Origin: Amoebophrya sp. A120
Taxonomy: Eukaryota > Sar > Dinophyceae > Syndiniales > Amoebophryaceae
Assembly (NCBI GenBank): GCA_905178155.1
Contig: CAJINV010000005.1
Span: 2,668,054 to 2,732,053, forward strand
Reading direction: 5' to 3'
DNA: 64,000 nucleotides
In this document: positions 1 to 11,334 of the stretch, piece by piece
How positions within the stretch are numbered: the first letter of the stretch is position 1
How the letters are laid out: each line of letters starts with the position of its first letter
The notes under the pieces: generated by a model
Told to the model about the DNA's origin: nothing
What the model saw: only the letters and a program-made list of their open reading frames with translations
Database searches by the model: none
Made by a program: the position numbers and the translations under genes

Positions 1-2163
1 TGTTGCTGTTTTCCTTTTCGGTTTCGCTTCATGTTCTTGCTTCACTTTACACTTCGACAGACGTAGCCTGCAGAAGAGTAAGAAAAACTAAAACAAAGAA
101 ATCGAAGAAGAGAACAAGTAAGATGTTTCCGTCTGAGCTTGCACTTATCTGGAGCTACATTTGGGTTTCGCTTCTTTAGTTCGACGTGCATCAAAATTTC
201 TACAATTTCAGAAGTCTCCGCGTCGTGATCAAAACGCCTGCGAGCGCATCCTTTAGCTTGTGCGCTGTGCTGTCTGTAGTGGCCAGAAAGTAGAAGATCG
301 CACTCCCTGCCACTACTGCTACTAATGTTTTTCTTCTTGTTTTTGGCAAAAACGAAATCGAAACTTGCCGGCACTGTTTCTTACTTCAGGATAGTAGTTT
401 GCTCGTGTTTTATGTCGGTCGTCCTGGTCGCGCAATGTTGCAAATCCGCCGGAGCTGCAGCGTTGTTGGACCTAGGCCAATTGTGATTATTTCTACCTCC
501 ACACGTATAATAACAAGCTCAAGTAGAAGTGCCAGAAATCGAAGCTGTTTTCTTTTTTCTTTCGACTGGAAGATAGCAAGAAAGTAATTTCCGCCACAAC
601 CGAAAGCAGAGCTTGTTTGCCTTCGAGTGGAAGCACGTATCTCTTCCGTAGAATAAAAGAACTCAGCTTCGAATCACTTCATGGTTGTTGTGTCGCGCGT
701 ATCTGCAGCTACTTCCTTCCGGTCGTATTGCAGTGCCGCGATTTTACGTATCTCTGCACAGTTAGCTGCCTGCTTGAATGTAGCAGCGAAAATTTCGATC
801 TCTACACATAGACTACCCAGCTTTAAAATTAAAAATAGCGTTGAAATTATCACATTCTTTTTTCGGCCAACGCGAAGTTGTCGCTTGCCCCCATCTAATC
901 ATGCGGCATTGCTGCGTCTCCGTTTCTGAGCCAGCATAAACATCAACATTTCGCTGACTGGCATCAAGGTCTCACCTGTCCGGTGCGGTCCTTTTTGCAC
1001 TTTCGGCAGCAACGTTTCGTTACCTAGTCCTGCTTGTATGTTGCTCGCATGCTACGCGGCATCCGCATTCCAAGAAACAGAGCCAGCACTTGAGCTACAG
1101 TGTGAACATCTGCCCCCGTTGAAATGAATTCGGGCGCATTGGCAGTGCTAACTCTAAGACGCGAGCAAATACAGCGTTTCTACAGTGACTATGCTTCTAC
1201 TTCATGCGTGATCCGATTTTGATTTTCATAATCGCTTCGCTTGAGTACATGCGTTAGCGCCAGTAGTCGCGGCAGTGTGGGAGATATTGCGCGCTGGTCT
1301 CCACCTGGATCGCGATCCATGGTGAGGCCGTCACGTTGCGTTGATGTCGCAATCTCACCGAAGTGCAGTAGGATAAGGTGACGCTAACAATTATACTAGC
1401 ACTACCCTAGACGTTGACGCTTTCGACTATCAAAGAATAACAAATGCTCCCCCGCGTTTTAGATACCACTCTGACACTTGTGTGCCACGCTGCGAGTGGT
1501 GTTGATGAATGGAAGCTGAGTCTGAAACTGATTTCGAATTGCACTACCCGAGCAAACGTTTCTTATTGCACAGAATGCGCGAGCGTCTGTGTCTGTAAAA
1601 ATGCATCTCCTTGTGAATCAAAATCAAAAACAGAAAACAGCTGCTCGCTGCGAACGAGGCAGCAGACTGAATAGAATGCGTTAAGGGTGGCGGTCGCCCC
1701 CCTAAGATGTTCCAACTCGGGCGCATCTCCCTGCGTTGTCCTTGAGCCACATATCGTGAGCCTCAGCTTCACGCTCGCAGAGAAAGGCAAGCGCAAAAGT
1801 GAAGCAGAGTGATCGATTAGTGTGAGCGCTCTGAGGGAGTTGGGCGCTTCTTGCACTTGAGGGCTCCAAGGCTTTTGTGTTTTAGTATTTATGATTGTGC
1901 TTTTCATTTTCGTTTGCCTTTTTGTGGATATGAGTATGTGTACGACTATGAGGGTGAGGCGCGTTTTAGTTCCAGTGGGATTTACTTTTGGCTTTTGGAC
2001 TGTGCGCGTGCTTCCCACCAACGAGTCTGATCCCCGCACGACCACAAAGACAAAACTAAAAGCAAAAGACGGGAGTGCTCTACATCTAGATCTAGAACTA
2101 AAGCCGAGTCGTAGTGTAAAGATAAAAAGCAGAATCTGCACCAAGATGGCTGAGAATGACTGA
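1..2163. other. No recognisable gene
   Basis: Reading frames here are short, on both strands, and none gives a protein I recognise. No tRNA or rRNA signature and no strong repeat was seen. The long minus-strand frame at about 1563-2348 mirrors coding-looking + strand sequence near its right end and has low-complexity composition, so I treat it as a shadow. The stretch could be intergenic or the 5' part of the split gene that follows. Confidence 0.4.
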
Positions 2164-3131
2164 GATGCATCAGTCCCGTTTTGCGAGCCGCAGCATCCAG
2201 GTGAGAGGGAAGGACCGCGAGACCAAGCACTACTTCGGGGAGCCGCTCGGCAGCATGGTGCTGCAATACACTTGTGGGAATCGCCGGACATTGTTGCGTC
2301 GCTTATTCTCGCCTTGGTCTTATTCTTAACGTAAGCTAAAGCTTCCACTTCGTGGTGGTTTAGGATTAGGCTTCAAAGTGAAAACTCAGAGAGGAAGTCA
2401 TGTGCCAACTCAAAACGAATGCGAAAGCTGAGACACAAGCTCGCTGTACTCTAGACATGGACTTCGCTCAAGAGTTAGACTTGCGACACAACTGCGTCTG
2501 TGATTCAGCATCAACAACAACGACAGCGCAGTCGCATTCGCTTTCAGTTTCACACCAAATAAGACGAGAATAAGCGCGATGGCAATGAATGCCCGGCGTT
2601 TTTGTTTCTGATACACTGTCCCGGCATGGTCTGTCGTACTACACGAAGGTCGCGACTCCTTTCTCTTCTCGGCCAAACCGGTACAAGGGCGAGGACTACA
2701 CCACCTGGACTCTGCGCGACGGCGACACTCACTGGGAGAGTTTCCGCATCTTGCCCGCCCCCAACGAGAAGTGCTTTAGCATCGAGCGCGTGACGCGGGT
2801 ATAGCAGTAATTTCAGTTTTTGTTTTTCTTATTCTTTTTCGCTTCTTTTTTTAACTGCGTCCTTTTCTATTTCTTTATCATTAACATTAGCATTTGCATC
2901 ATCTCTAAGGGCCTTCCCCTTCGCCTTAATCGGAACAACGGCAGCACAGATGAAAAAGAAAACCACGCAGCATTGTGCCTGTTCCTGTTGCTGTGTCTTG
3001 GCGAAGACGCAAACTGATTGCAATTCTAAAACCAAACCCCATTGACACAGATCCCCAAGGAAGAGTGGGAGGGCACCGCGGATGGATTGATTACGCCGTG
3101 GGCCACGAACCCGGAGAAGAAGAGAAAAAAG
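2164..3131 (+). CDS. Probable split gene of unknown function (three exon-like blocks)
   Basis: Three GC-rich, coding-looking blocks lie in order. Block 1 (from ATG 2164 to about 2270) has basic residues and a GKDRETKHYFGEPLG stretch. Block 2 (about 2647-2800) includes NRYKGEDYTTWTLRDGD and ends before GTATAG. Block 3 (about 3051-3131) follows ACACAG, begins IPKEEWEG and ends before GTAGCC. Blocks 2 and 3 join in phase 0 to give VTRIPKEEWEGTADG, a plausible protein. The join of blocks 1 and 2 is not settled and no stop codon was located. A divergent mitochondrial ribosomal protein (bL27-like, from the TTWTLRDG stretch) was considered, but the match is too weak to name. What is seen: exon-like blocks with fitting GT-AG borders. 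Inferred: that they form one gene. Confidence 0.35.
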
Positions 3132-3649
3132 GTAGCCGGAGTGTTCTAGTCCGACGAATCAAACACGGACCAGTCTTCTCTGTCGCGGCTCTGTCGCGCG
3201 TCGACTGGTGAAAAAGAAAACGGATGTGGCGAAGAGGGCGTTGCGACTGATGAAGAAATAAAAACAGCCACAGACACGAGCCTGATGTAGATGAGGAGCA
3301 AGACAAACACAGAGTTTGAAACTTCAAAGATAGGCGGCTTTACTTGATTAGGCTTTCCGCTTTGACAACCTAGATGATGCCATGCGATCAAAGAATGAAA
3401 AGCAACAGACGTCCTATCCGGATCAAAGATCAAAAAAAGAAGATGGGCAGAGCCACAAAGTCAAAGCCAGAATGTAAATGGGCATGATGATGAAGAAGGT
3501 GTCCGTAACCACATAGATCAACGCCACGCAGTGCCTGCTCCTGCTGCAGATGCAGTGCAATTTGAATTCCATTTCCGTCAGGCGGACACCTGCCGCCGGA
3601 TTTTTCCGCTTAAATCAGGCTAAAGAATTGCTAAAAGCAAAAGACTAGG
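3132..3649. other. No recognisable gene
   Basis: Mixed-composition sequence without a convincing open frame on either strand. It may hold the 3' end of the preceding split gene, but no further exon could be recognised. Confidence 0.35.
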
Positions 3650-4800
3650 CCCCCGGCGGCGTTTCGCCAGTGCGCGCGCCGGGCCCTTGTTTTGTCCAAT
3701 GCCTTGCGCCGTGGCCGCGCAGGCATTGGGCCGGCCACCTAGCACCCCCCGGGCTTTGTTTGCCCTCCCTCTTTCAGTTTTGCTCGTCGGTGGCGCTTGG
3801 GTTCTCCCTGTGGAGTTTCTGCTTTCTCATGGCTTGGCCGGGGCGTCGCCAAAGCAGTCCCGTTCCATCCGTTGGGGCCGCCGCTACGTCCGTTTCATGG
3901 TGGATCGCCAGCTGCGGCATTTGCCAGCCGCCCGGAGCAAGGAAAGTGCTCCAAGCAGAACAACGCCTGGGTGCGGCCCGGGGCGACCTTCTTTGGCGGT
4001 GGAGACGTCGTCTGGGGTGAAGGTGTTTGTTGTTCTGCTCGGGTTGTTTTCTTGCTTCGGACGGCAAGGTTGCGGCCCCTCCGGAAAGGGCCGGAGTTGG
4101 GTCCGGAGTTGGTAGTTTTCGGCACTGCTAAAATCGGGATTTGGACTGCTAAAGCGATTGCTAATTTGAATGCTAAAATGCCTGACCCTTGAAAATCGGA
4201 ACGATTTTCAAGTTTTGGCATTTTAGCACAAAATTAGCAATTTTTTAGCAGACACTTTAGCACGGATTTTAGCAGACGAAAACTACCGCGGCGGGATGTG
4301 GTTCCAGGGGATTTAGCAGTGAATTAGCACTGAATTAGCAGACTTTTAGCAGAATTTTAGCAGACCGGCCGCCCCCCCAACATCTTGCGAAACGGGGGGA
4401 ATCGTTGGTGTTGGGGGGCCGTTCGCAGGATCGGGTGTTCGGGAAGGTTCTGTGGGGAGAACCGCTGCTCAAGTCTGACTGGTCATTCGGGGTGCGAATG
4501 GCTGCCGCGCAAGTCCGCCGTCGGGGAGGTGTTTCGCTTTCTCCCGCCCCAGCCCGTCGTCCTTCCGCCGGCCGGCGCGCTTGCGAGGCCCGCAGGGGGG
4601 CCGGCGCGCAAGCAGGTCTGACCGGGTTTTTCTGAAGGGGCGCCTGCCTTCGCCTCCTTCTTCCGCCTCGCCTGTCTTCGGGCCCGGGACAAGGCGGCCA
4701 TCTTCCCTTTTTTCCGGTTGTCGCGCGTGCTTCCCGTGTTGCTTTGGGGAAAAAATTTGTTTAGCACTTTTTCAGCAGCTTTTTAACGAAAAAGCCCGGC
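3650..4800. repeat. GC-rich block with TGCTAA/TTAGCA cluster
   Basis: Composition changes abruptly to GC-rich at about 3650 and returns to normal near 4830. All six frames carry long but unrelated open stretches, as expected from high GC, and none resembles a known protein. The middle (4121-4375) is packed with TGCTAA on the left and TTAGCA on the right, including the hairpin listed separately and a further run of TTAGCA units at about 4310-4365. This may be an inserted element, but no target duplication or transposase was found. Confidence 0.5.
4121..4279. repeat. Long imperfect hairpin built from TGCTAA/TTAGCA units
   Basis: The left arm (4121-4182) and right arm (4217-4279) are reverse complements with few mismatches. 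The loop itself contains a perfect inner stem, CTTGAAAATCG / CGATTTTCAAG (4188-4212), separated by three bases. The whole region could fold into one nearly continuous stem of more than 70 base pairs. Confidence 0.75.
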
Positions 4801-5335
4801 GCCCTTTGTCCGCCTGATTTCCGCGCGCGCGCTTAGAGTTAGATGCGTTCGCGTCCGCACCCGCAGTTCAACGCTCAGGCTCCACGTTGATGCTACACCT
4901 AGACCTAACGCGAAATGTCATCCCAATCTACAACCGGATCCCCTTCACATAACAAATGAATCAAAATTCAAATGGTCCCGGCGTTTTTGGCGGGGGATGC
5001 GAAAGCTTTTTTTACCAACTGCCGCCGTGTCTACGTCTCGCGGATCATAACTTTCATGCCCATTGATCAAAATGCTTCGCGATCATGGACCAGCTAACTC
5101 GTAGTCGCTAGATCCAAAGCAATCCATGCAAATGCTTCTTTTTTTTTTACGGGGGCGTGGGCATCCCATGTATTTCAACACCCACTGACTCGCATGCGTT
5201 CAATCAAAAAAATCGGGATTCGGAGATAGTATCTAGATTAGAAAACAAAGATTTGCAGTCGTTGAGCACAGCGGAGTCGGTGTTCCACCAAATTTGAAAT
5301 CGTTAATTAATTGTTAAACCTAGCTATTTTTATCG
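4801..5335. other. No recognisable gene
   Basis: No credible open frame or repeat apart from short homopolymers. Candidate splice acceptors (TAG at about 5323, 5339 and 5356) lie just before the next coding block, so the 5' exon of that gene may be hidden here. Confidence 0.35.
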
Positions 5336-6648
5336 CTAGCAAATTCGGAATTAAGCAACTCTGTCCGACCATAGAACATGTGTACAGAAAGTCAGAGGCT
5401 GATGAAACGACGAAAACTCCTATTACGCAGTTTAGTGTGCGACCATCAAGCAGCACTTATTCGGCGACGTCGAACAATATCCACGTATCCCCTTCTACGA
5501 AGTCCTCCTCCTCCCGCCGCCCTGCACAAGATAAAGACTCATCCTCTGGTGGCACTTCCACAGCTACTAGACCACTTTCACCGCAGCGAAAGCTCCAAAA
5601 TGAAGATCCCTCGTCAACATCATCCCCCTTTCCCTTTCCCGCCGAAAAAAACTTTCCCCGGTCTCTCCCCACGGTATTCGACAGTGCGAGCGGTCACGAC
5701 TTTGCACCAACCGCAGCCTTATCAAATGCAAAAATGTCTGGGTCTGGAAGGATGCAACTTGTGATGCATGTTGCGCATCATACAAAAATCTGTGTTGCGT
5801 GACTTGCAAAAGGTGCTCATTTCTGGCCATGCTGAGGGGGCATTTCTCATGCAGAACAGGCATCACAAAGGGGCTGCAGATCCTGTGATGCTAGGCCCTG
5901 CATTCCAGACTTGGTGGAGCTTGGACAAACTGCATGACAAATCTCGGAATCTTCCAGACCCAGACACTTTTCCATTTGATAAGCCTTTTCAGAAAGCGAA
6001 GTCTTCCGGGAAAAACGGCCACTGAACAATTCGGAGTTGCTCGCACACTTCCGGAGGAGGAAACGAAAACAGACCGCAGACAAGAGCAAACCCTCGCTTT
6101 CATCGCAAGAACGTAGTGCTCCAGGGATAGAACGACCACCTCGCCTGGAAGAAGATGCTTCTACTAGAACGGAGCTACAGGTGGAGCAGGAAACGACCGG
6201 CGCAAGAAGTACAACCTATCGCGATGTTGATGACCACACACCCACCGCTAGCACGAGTGCAACCACCGAGTCCTCCTTTTCCGAGCAGGAAGTGTGGCTC
6301 CCGGACGGCCTTCCCCTCTGCCTCTTCTTTCACCGGGCGGATTCCTGCCTCTTTGAGTATCAAAGTGTAACCTGGGAAGAGTTCTTCGAAAGCATGGAGT
6401 CCTGTTCCGGGATGAGCCTGTTTCCGCATTTGCCCCTCGTCCTGTTGCGGTTCGGCTACACAGAGGAGGTGAAGACGGGGGGTGGTCGCGAAGAAGATGG
6501 GCGTGTGCTGGTAAAGGCAGAGAGCAGCAACAGCCGGAACAGAAGAACGGAAGAAAGCGCTGATGTGACAGCTCGTTCCGCGGGGTACTTTGATTCTAAC
6601 AAGTGGATGAGGTACATGGTGGAGGTTCTGAACATAGCCTTGGCATGA
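5336..6648 (+). CDS. Hypothetical protein split by an introner element; 5' exon not found
   Basis: The open frame has no ATG before the element and is preceded by acceptor-like AGs, so this is probably an internal-to-terminal exon. The first part (to 5719) is Ser/Thr/Pro-rich. The introner element at 5720-5981 then interrupts it. Removing 5720-5986 (267 nt) joins it in frame to AFSESEVFREKRPLNNSELL and on through SEQEVWLPDGLPLCLFFHR and KWMRYMVEVLNIALA to TGA at 6646. Unspliced, the frame closes within the element. No family is recognised. The C-terminal third, with alternating hydrophobic and acidic stretches, looks globular. A GT donor at about 6612 would allow continuation into later exons, so the listed stop is provisional. 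Confidence 0.5.
5720..5981. mobile_element. Introner-like element 1 (family B, 262 bp)
   Basis: Starts TATC and ends GATA, with terminal inverted repeats of about 30 bp containing GTCTGGGTCTGG / CCAGACCCAGAC. It is flanked by the exact 5-bp direct repeat AGCCT (5715-5719 and 5982-5986). Inside are copies of the GCATGACAAAT-type motif shared by all elements in the window. It interrupts the hypothetical coding sequence, and excision with one repeat copy restores the frame. Confidence 0.85.
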
Positions 6649-7146
6649 AGCATAGAGCCTGTCATCTAGATGTTCAATGCAGAGCAGACACGACACGGTC
6701 GGCGTTCTCGGCGAGCTTGAGTGACGTTGCCTCATCTTGCTTTAAAAATACTCGAAGTCGAACCATGGTGGCGGCCTTGGTGGTCGTTGTAGCTGAGTAC
6801 TCTAGTACTGTTGCCAGCAGCTACATTGCTGTCTCGATGATCCGACTAGGAAAAGGTGTGCTGTCGAATTATTCCTAGTAATTGAAGCAGCAATCCCGGC
6901 AAAGAAGAACCGCTCTCGTAGTTGCTGCGCTGCATTTCACGGGCAGGAAGTGGAGTCTCTTTTTCTTCTTGTTAGATAGTGTATCAAATATCACATGGAC
7001 GTAGTTAAGCTCCTTCAATTATCCGCGTGCCCATCTTTATGTATGGTGTTCTTCTGCTCCAGAGCCCATTAGTGCATCAGTAGGACACACAAAGCTCTTT
7101 AGTACTAGTACACACTCACATCAAGAGAGAAAAGCTATGGTGGACG
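6649..7146. other. No recognisable gene
   Basis: Short unrelated frames only. This may be intron or intergenic sequence between coding-looking blocks; no repeat or RNA gene recognised. Confidence 0.35.
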
Positions 7147-8560
7147 ATGCGACTCAGCAATGAGAAGGAGCTCGTCCTGAAAAGTTACATATGCGAGGTT
7201 GCTTTTGCATCAATTTTCCAAGAAGCTTCACGAAATTGCAACTTCCACCTACTGAGTAGCCACGTTGAGAGGATGAAGAAGAAGAAGCATAAATGTCGCC
7301 CAGCGGGGGGTGAATACCCCCAGCAAAAACTTTTCCACGAATCTTCAAAACTATGTGTCGCTTCTTCGAAAACTGATCAACAAAATCGTAATCGATCTGA
7401 ATTATCTCCGTTGCAGAAGGGTCCGCTTGTTGTCGACCATCTTCATCGCGCCCCTGTGCCGCCCGCGACGGTGCTCATGGCGTCTCGCACGGCGGGTAAG
7501 GAATGCTGTAGTGTGGCTGCAGAAGAGGAACCAGAAATGCAGGGAGCACAGACAGATGATGTATGCGAAGTTGTTGTAGATGCTGCAACAGCTGCTGCAA
7601 CCACAACTCGTGCGCGCCTTGCAGATGCAAAGGAGTCGGGACAGGAGACGCGGTGCGATGCGCAAGCTGACCAAAAAATGCGGAAGCGGAACCTGGAACA
7701 AAAGCGATATTTTCTCTGTAGCGGCACTGTCAGGCTCCGTGCTGCAAAAGTAAAGAAAAAAGATATCTATCCAAAGCATTTTGTTCCACTTACCCATGAA
7801 TTTCTATTGTCCTCGCACGCAATCGCAAGTGCAACAACATGTCGCACGCCGCGCATAATCACAATCATTTCTGAATAAATGGCGCCAGCTTGTTCCTCTA
7901 AAATGCATTTTACTTGCATATGGACATCATCACGGCAGAAGTAGATGATGAAGGTGTTGTTACATGTGATGATGGTAATATAATTCATTTTCAGGCGGAG
8001 GTCAAGCGCAGCAAGACCGGTATCCTATCACCAGTGGTCTTTTTCCAGGACCTGTACCGACGCATCTTCCCATCAGGACAAGGGATTTTGAATAGAACTA
8101 GATTCTGTCCTGTCCGATTTTTACGTCGCCGCGAACAAGCTGAAGCTGGCACAAGCCACACTCTTGCAGGACGAGTGGGCCAAGAAGGTCATGCTCATGA
8201 CCTGATGGTGGAGCTGGTGCCACAACACGACGCGAGTACTACAACCACGACACGCGACGCACCCAGTCCGTCTCGTCGTACAACTTGCTGTACGCGTGAT
8301 CGCCGCGAGGAGCCCGAGGTGGGAAAAAGCGTACCAGTGGACTCCAAGAAGGTGCGTTCTATCATCAAGGACACGATGTTGAAGAAGAGAATCAAGAATA
8401 AGAAACAGCAAAACGGCAACTCCGCGGCGGCAGCGGCGAACACTGCTACCACGGCTTTCACGCTGCTCCTCGAGAGTGTCTGTGCCGTGTTTCGCCGCGT
8501 GATCTGGAAACCATCCGTGGCTGTGGTGATGTACTTATCCTTGCAGGTGCGAACGTCACA
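7147..8560 (+). pseudogene. Patchwork of coding-like segments in different frames, unknown function
   Basis: Several segments look coding but do not lie in one frame. These are a Lys/Ala/Thr-rich frame at 7147-7878; an exon-like block after TTTTCAG at 7995 (AEVKRSKTGILSPVVFFQDLYRRIFPSG); a block in the next frame at about 8092-8200 (DSVLSDFYVAANKLKLAQATLLQDEWAKKV) ending at TGA; and a third frame from about 8200 to 8556 with SKKVRSIIKDTMLKKRIKNKK and a hydrophobic end before CAGGTGCG. No clear GT-AG pair connects the middle blocks. Either there are small exons I cannot place, or this is a decayed gene. It could belong with the hypothetical gene just upstream. Confidence 0.25.
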
Positions 8561-10633
8561 ACCCCACCATCTGGTTGTATCCTGTGTGGAATCTTCGCCA
8601 TCAGCAGCTGCATCTGCATGCGATCACTTTGCAGTGTGCGAATAGAAACATCAAGAGCGATCCTATTGATCTTGACCGACTTATTTGCAGAGATATTTCA
8701 TGGGGAAGTAAACATGTAATTGCATGCACCAGTACAAATTGCCTCAGGAGATCAGCTTGCTGAGGATCGTGTTACACATGATATCATAGTCATACGACCT
8801 TCTGGCTCTTTGTAGGCTCCTTAACCGAGGAGCAGTTCCTACCCGGCTCGCTCGCTTACCGACGCAGCATATCCGAGATGCTACGAGCCTCACGAAGCGA
8901 GGGCAGTAGTGCCATGCGACAAGAGGGGTCTGTACTTATGCGGGGGATCGCTTTCACTGGCGCGCAGGCGCACCTCTTCACCACAGGAACAAAGTCACCG
9001 CCTGCAAGGCTAGTCATGCTCCTAATGCTGTAAATTCAGGAATGCAAAAGGCGAAAACGCATCGAGACATAACGCATGATGTCCTGTTTCTGTTGTTATG
9101 CCTCTTCGTGAGTTTCCGCGTTCGGATCCGATTTGAAAAAAAAGCTTCACAGCTGCAGGTGCGACCTGTCATCTGTACTTATGTGCGCGGGTACTTCGTA
9201 AATCGTTTTGCACCGAACAGGCAGTACTAGAACAAGATAATTAGAAAATATTAGAGGCATTCATAATTATATATGTGCAGTTTAACGAGCAACGAAGACT
9301 CTTGTGTAATTTTCGAAGAGTATTTGCGTCTACCTCTACCCTTTGTAAGTGGAAACCTGTTTCTCGCTACTTCTGCCTTGCTACTCAAAACCGCGCGGTG
9401 GTCATCTACTTCGTGACCTGTTCCCATAATGGTCGGTGCGGTTGACTTTTCCTTGGCGCGCCGGTGGTTTCTTTTCGCCCTCGATGCTGCAGCTAGATCC
9501 CGATGGGGCTGTGAAAAAGTCGCGAGAGTTATTTCATACATCATGCGTTTTCTTTTATAACCACTGGGCTTCGGCGGGCTGCTCAATTTGTATTGCGGAA
9601 AATGCCACAAACCACAATCAACTATTTCTATCATAAAAAAATGCTGTGAAAAAATGCAGATTGAGTTTATGTACAAAAATGCATCCTCGTCCATAAATCC
9701 TGGCTTAGCTGCCTCGACGACGCTGTAGCCAGGCATTTATATCTCTAAGCCGCAGCAAAGCCATGCGCATGATGATGAAGTAGTTTGTAGTGTATCCACA
9801 CGCGGCTGAGCAGCGATGAGGTGCAGTGCGTATGAAGTTTGTAGGTAGAAGTGGAGTTTCGTGTGTCCTCACCGATGACCAAAGCTCACGGTCACGAAAA
9901 GGTCAGCTCAGATGACTACTGACAAGTTCAAGCTGTATTGAAGATTCGAAGACGTATGTACGTGTTGGTCTGATCTTGGCAGTCTTGCATGATTTCACCG
10001 AGCACCCTGAGCGGCCGCTAGACGACTACACGAGCGCTCCCTTTACACTGAAGGTGCACCACCTTGAGCACCTCCATGAAGGTTGTCAGAAACTACGCAA
10101 ATTGAGCCCGACACTCGTCCTGTAGCTATCCTTATCCAACCACGCATGATGTTGAAATGCTTGCAACTGGATCCAAGTGGGAGGAGGATTTTCGGAAGCT
10201 GTATGGTCTCATCAAGTGTCGAGTTTTCATGTGTTGCTGTTTTTGCAACAATTTGGCAGACAATTTGAATTTCTCACTTCACGTTCACCTGCATGACCCT
10301 TTCAAACAACGCGGCTGCTCTGCAATACAAATGGTCATAGGAAGTGTGCGTGTGTCTAGCCGCATTTCTCACATTCTTGACCTGAAATTCTATACTTGTG
10401 ATGGTTTTTCATGAACACGTAAGACAAAGATTGACATATTTATATAAAATTGAAATGCAAACTTAGAAATATAAAAATTTCCTGACGTTTATTCCCCTTT
10501 TCTTGCAGCAGAGTCACACAGACGCACGAACAGAAAGCGTATTTTTTTCCTTTACGCGCCGCATTGAAACGTCAGCCTGAGGAGCTACAATTGGTAACGT
10601 AACACTTGAGGAGGCCATAGAGTCGAGCCGTAC
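8561..10633. other. No recognisable gene
   Basis: About 2 kb of mixed sequence with short frames on both strands. The minus-strand frame at 9251-9736 (161 codons) has no recognisable motif, no neighbours on that strand and unremarkable composition, so I do not call it. No RNA gene or structured repeat was seen. Confidence 0.35.
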
Positions 10634-11167
10634 ATGATCAAATCAAAGGAGGGCCAACATCTGGTGGGCGAAAAGCAAACTACCCCCGCCGCGGCGCGGA
10701 CCACGGGTACGCTGGAAGGACACACGATGGCGGACGAGATGAACGCGAATGGGAAAACGACAAACCAGAAGACTGCCCGGGGCCGCAAAAGCGGTCAGGA
10801 TGCGCGCGGCGGAGGTGGCACCACCAACACTCCCGTGGCTGGTTCACCCCGTCGTGGCTCGAGAACAAGTTCTTCTACTAGCTCTACTGCCTCAAAAGTG
10901 CAGCTGGAGCGCTCCTCGTTGGAAGAAACGACGGATGAAACATCTGCCATTCAGATGAAACCCACTATCACCTCCGACGCCGCCTTGGGTGAGACGTCGC
11001 AGAAACCCAGAACTACGACGGGCTCTACAGCGGACAGCAAGGGAGCGGCGAGTGGCGAAACCGAAAACGGCGTTGAGAAAAAATATGAAATGCGAGAAAG
11101 AAACGAGAACAGCGAGCAATGTCATCCTTTTGCTTTTTTACTCCTTTGCATGTTTTTTCCAAAGTAG
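10634..11167 (+). CDS. Low-complexity Thr/Ser/Gly/Lys-rich open frame (possible first exon of the kinase-like gene)
   Basis: A 177-codon frame with an ATG start, rich in T, S, G, K and E, without a recognisable domain. Its composition closely resembles the disordered N-terminus of the kinase-like protein beginning at about 12,715, and the two are separated mainly by a retroposed insert (11,335-12,305). A plausible reading is that this is exon 1 and that the insert sits in the intron. The donor site could not be fixed, and the last ~25 codons (hydrophobic, Phe-rich) probably read into intron. It could equally be a small separate gene or non-coding. Confidence 0.3.
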   Translation: MIKSKEGQHLVGEKQTTPAAARTTGTLEGHTMADEMNANGKTTNQKTARGRKSGQDARGGGGTTNTPVAGSPRRGSRTSSSTSSTASKVQLERSSLEETTDETSAIQMKPTITSDAALGETSQKPRTTTGSTADSKGAASGETENGVEKKYEMRERNENSEQCHPFAFLLLCMFFPK

Positions 11168-11334
11168 ATCTGTCTCTTTTGTGATGACGAGAAAAAGTAG
11201 AACAATCTAGAACATCAAACATTCGCGCACGCCGGAACAGCACATTTGGGAGCGGTGCTCTCTTGGTTTTGCGTTTGCCGTCTTGGTATGACATGGAAAA
11301 TAAGTAACCAAGAAGACCAATTGACACTGTAATT

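Noticed and set aside
1563-2348. 261-codon open frame on the minus strand
   Set aside because: It overlaps coding-looking + strand sequence near 2,164-2,270, has biased low-complexity composition, and no motif is recognised; there is no other minus-strand gene nearby.
2164-2800. Mitochondrial ribosomal protein bL27
   Set aside because: TTWTLRDG and NRYKGED loosely echo the bL27 core, but the Gly/Lys-rich N-terminal signature is missing and the exon joins are uncertain.
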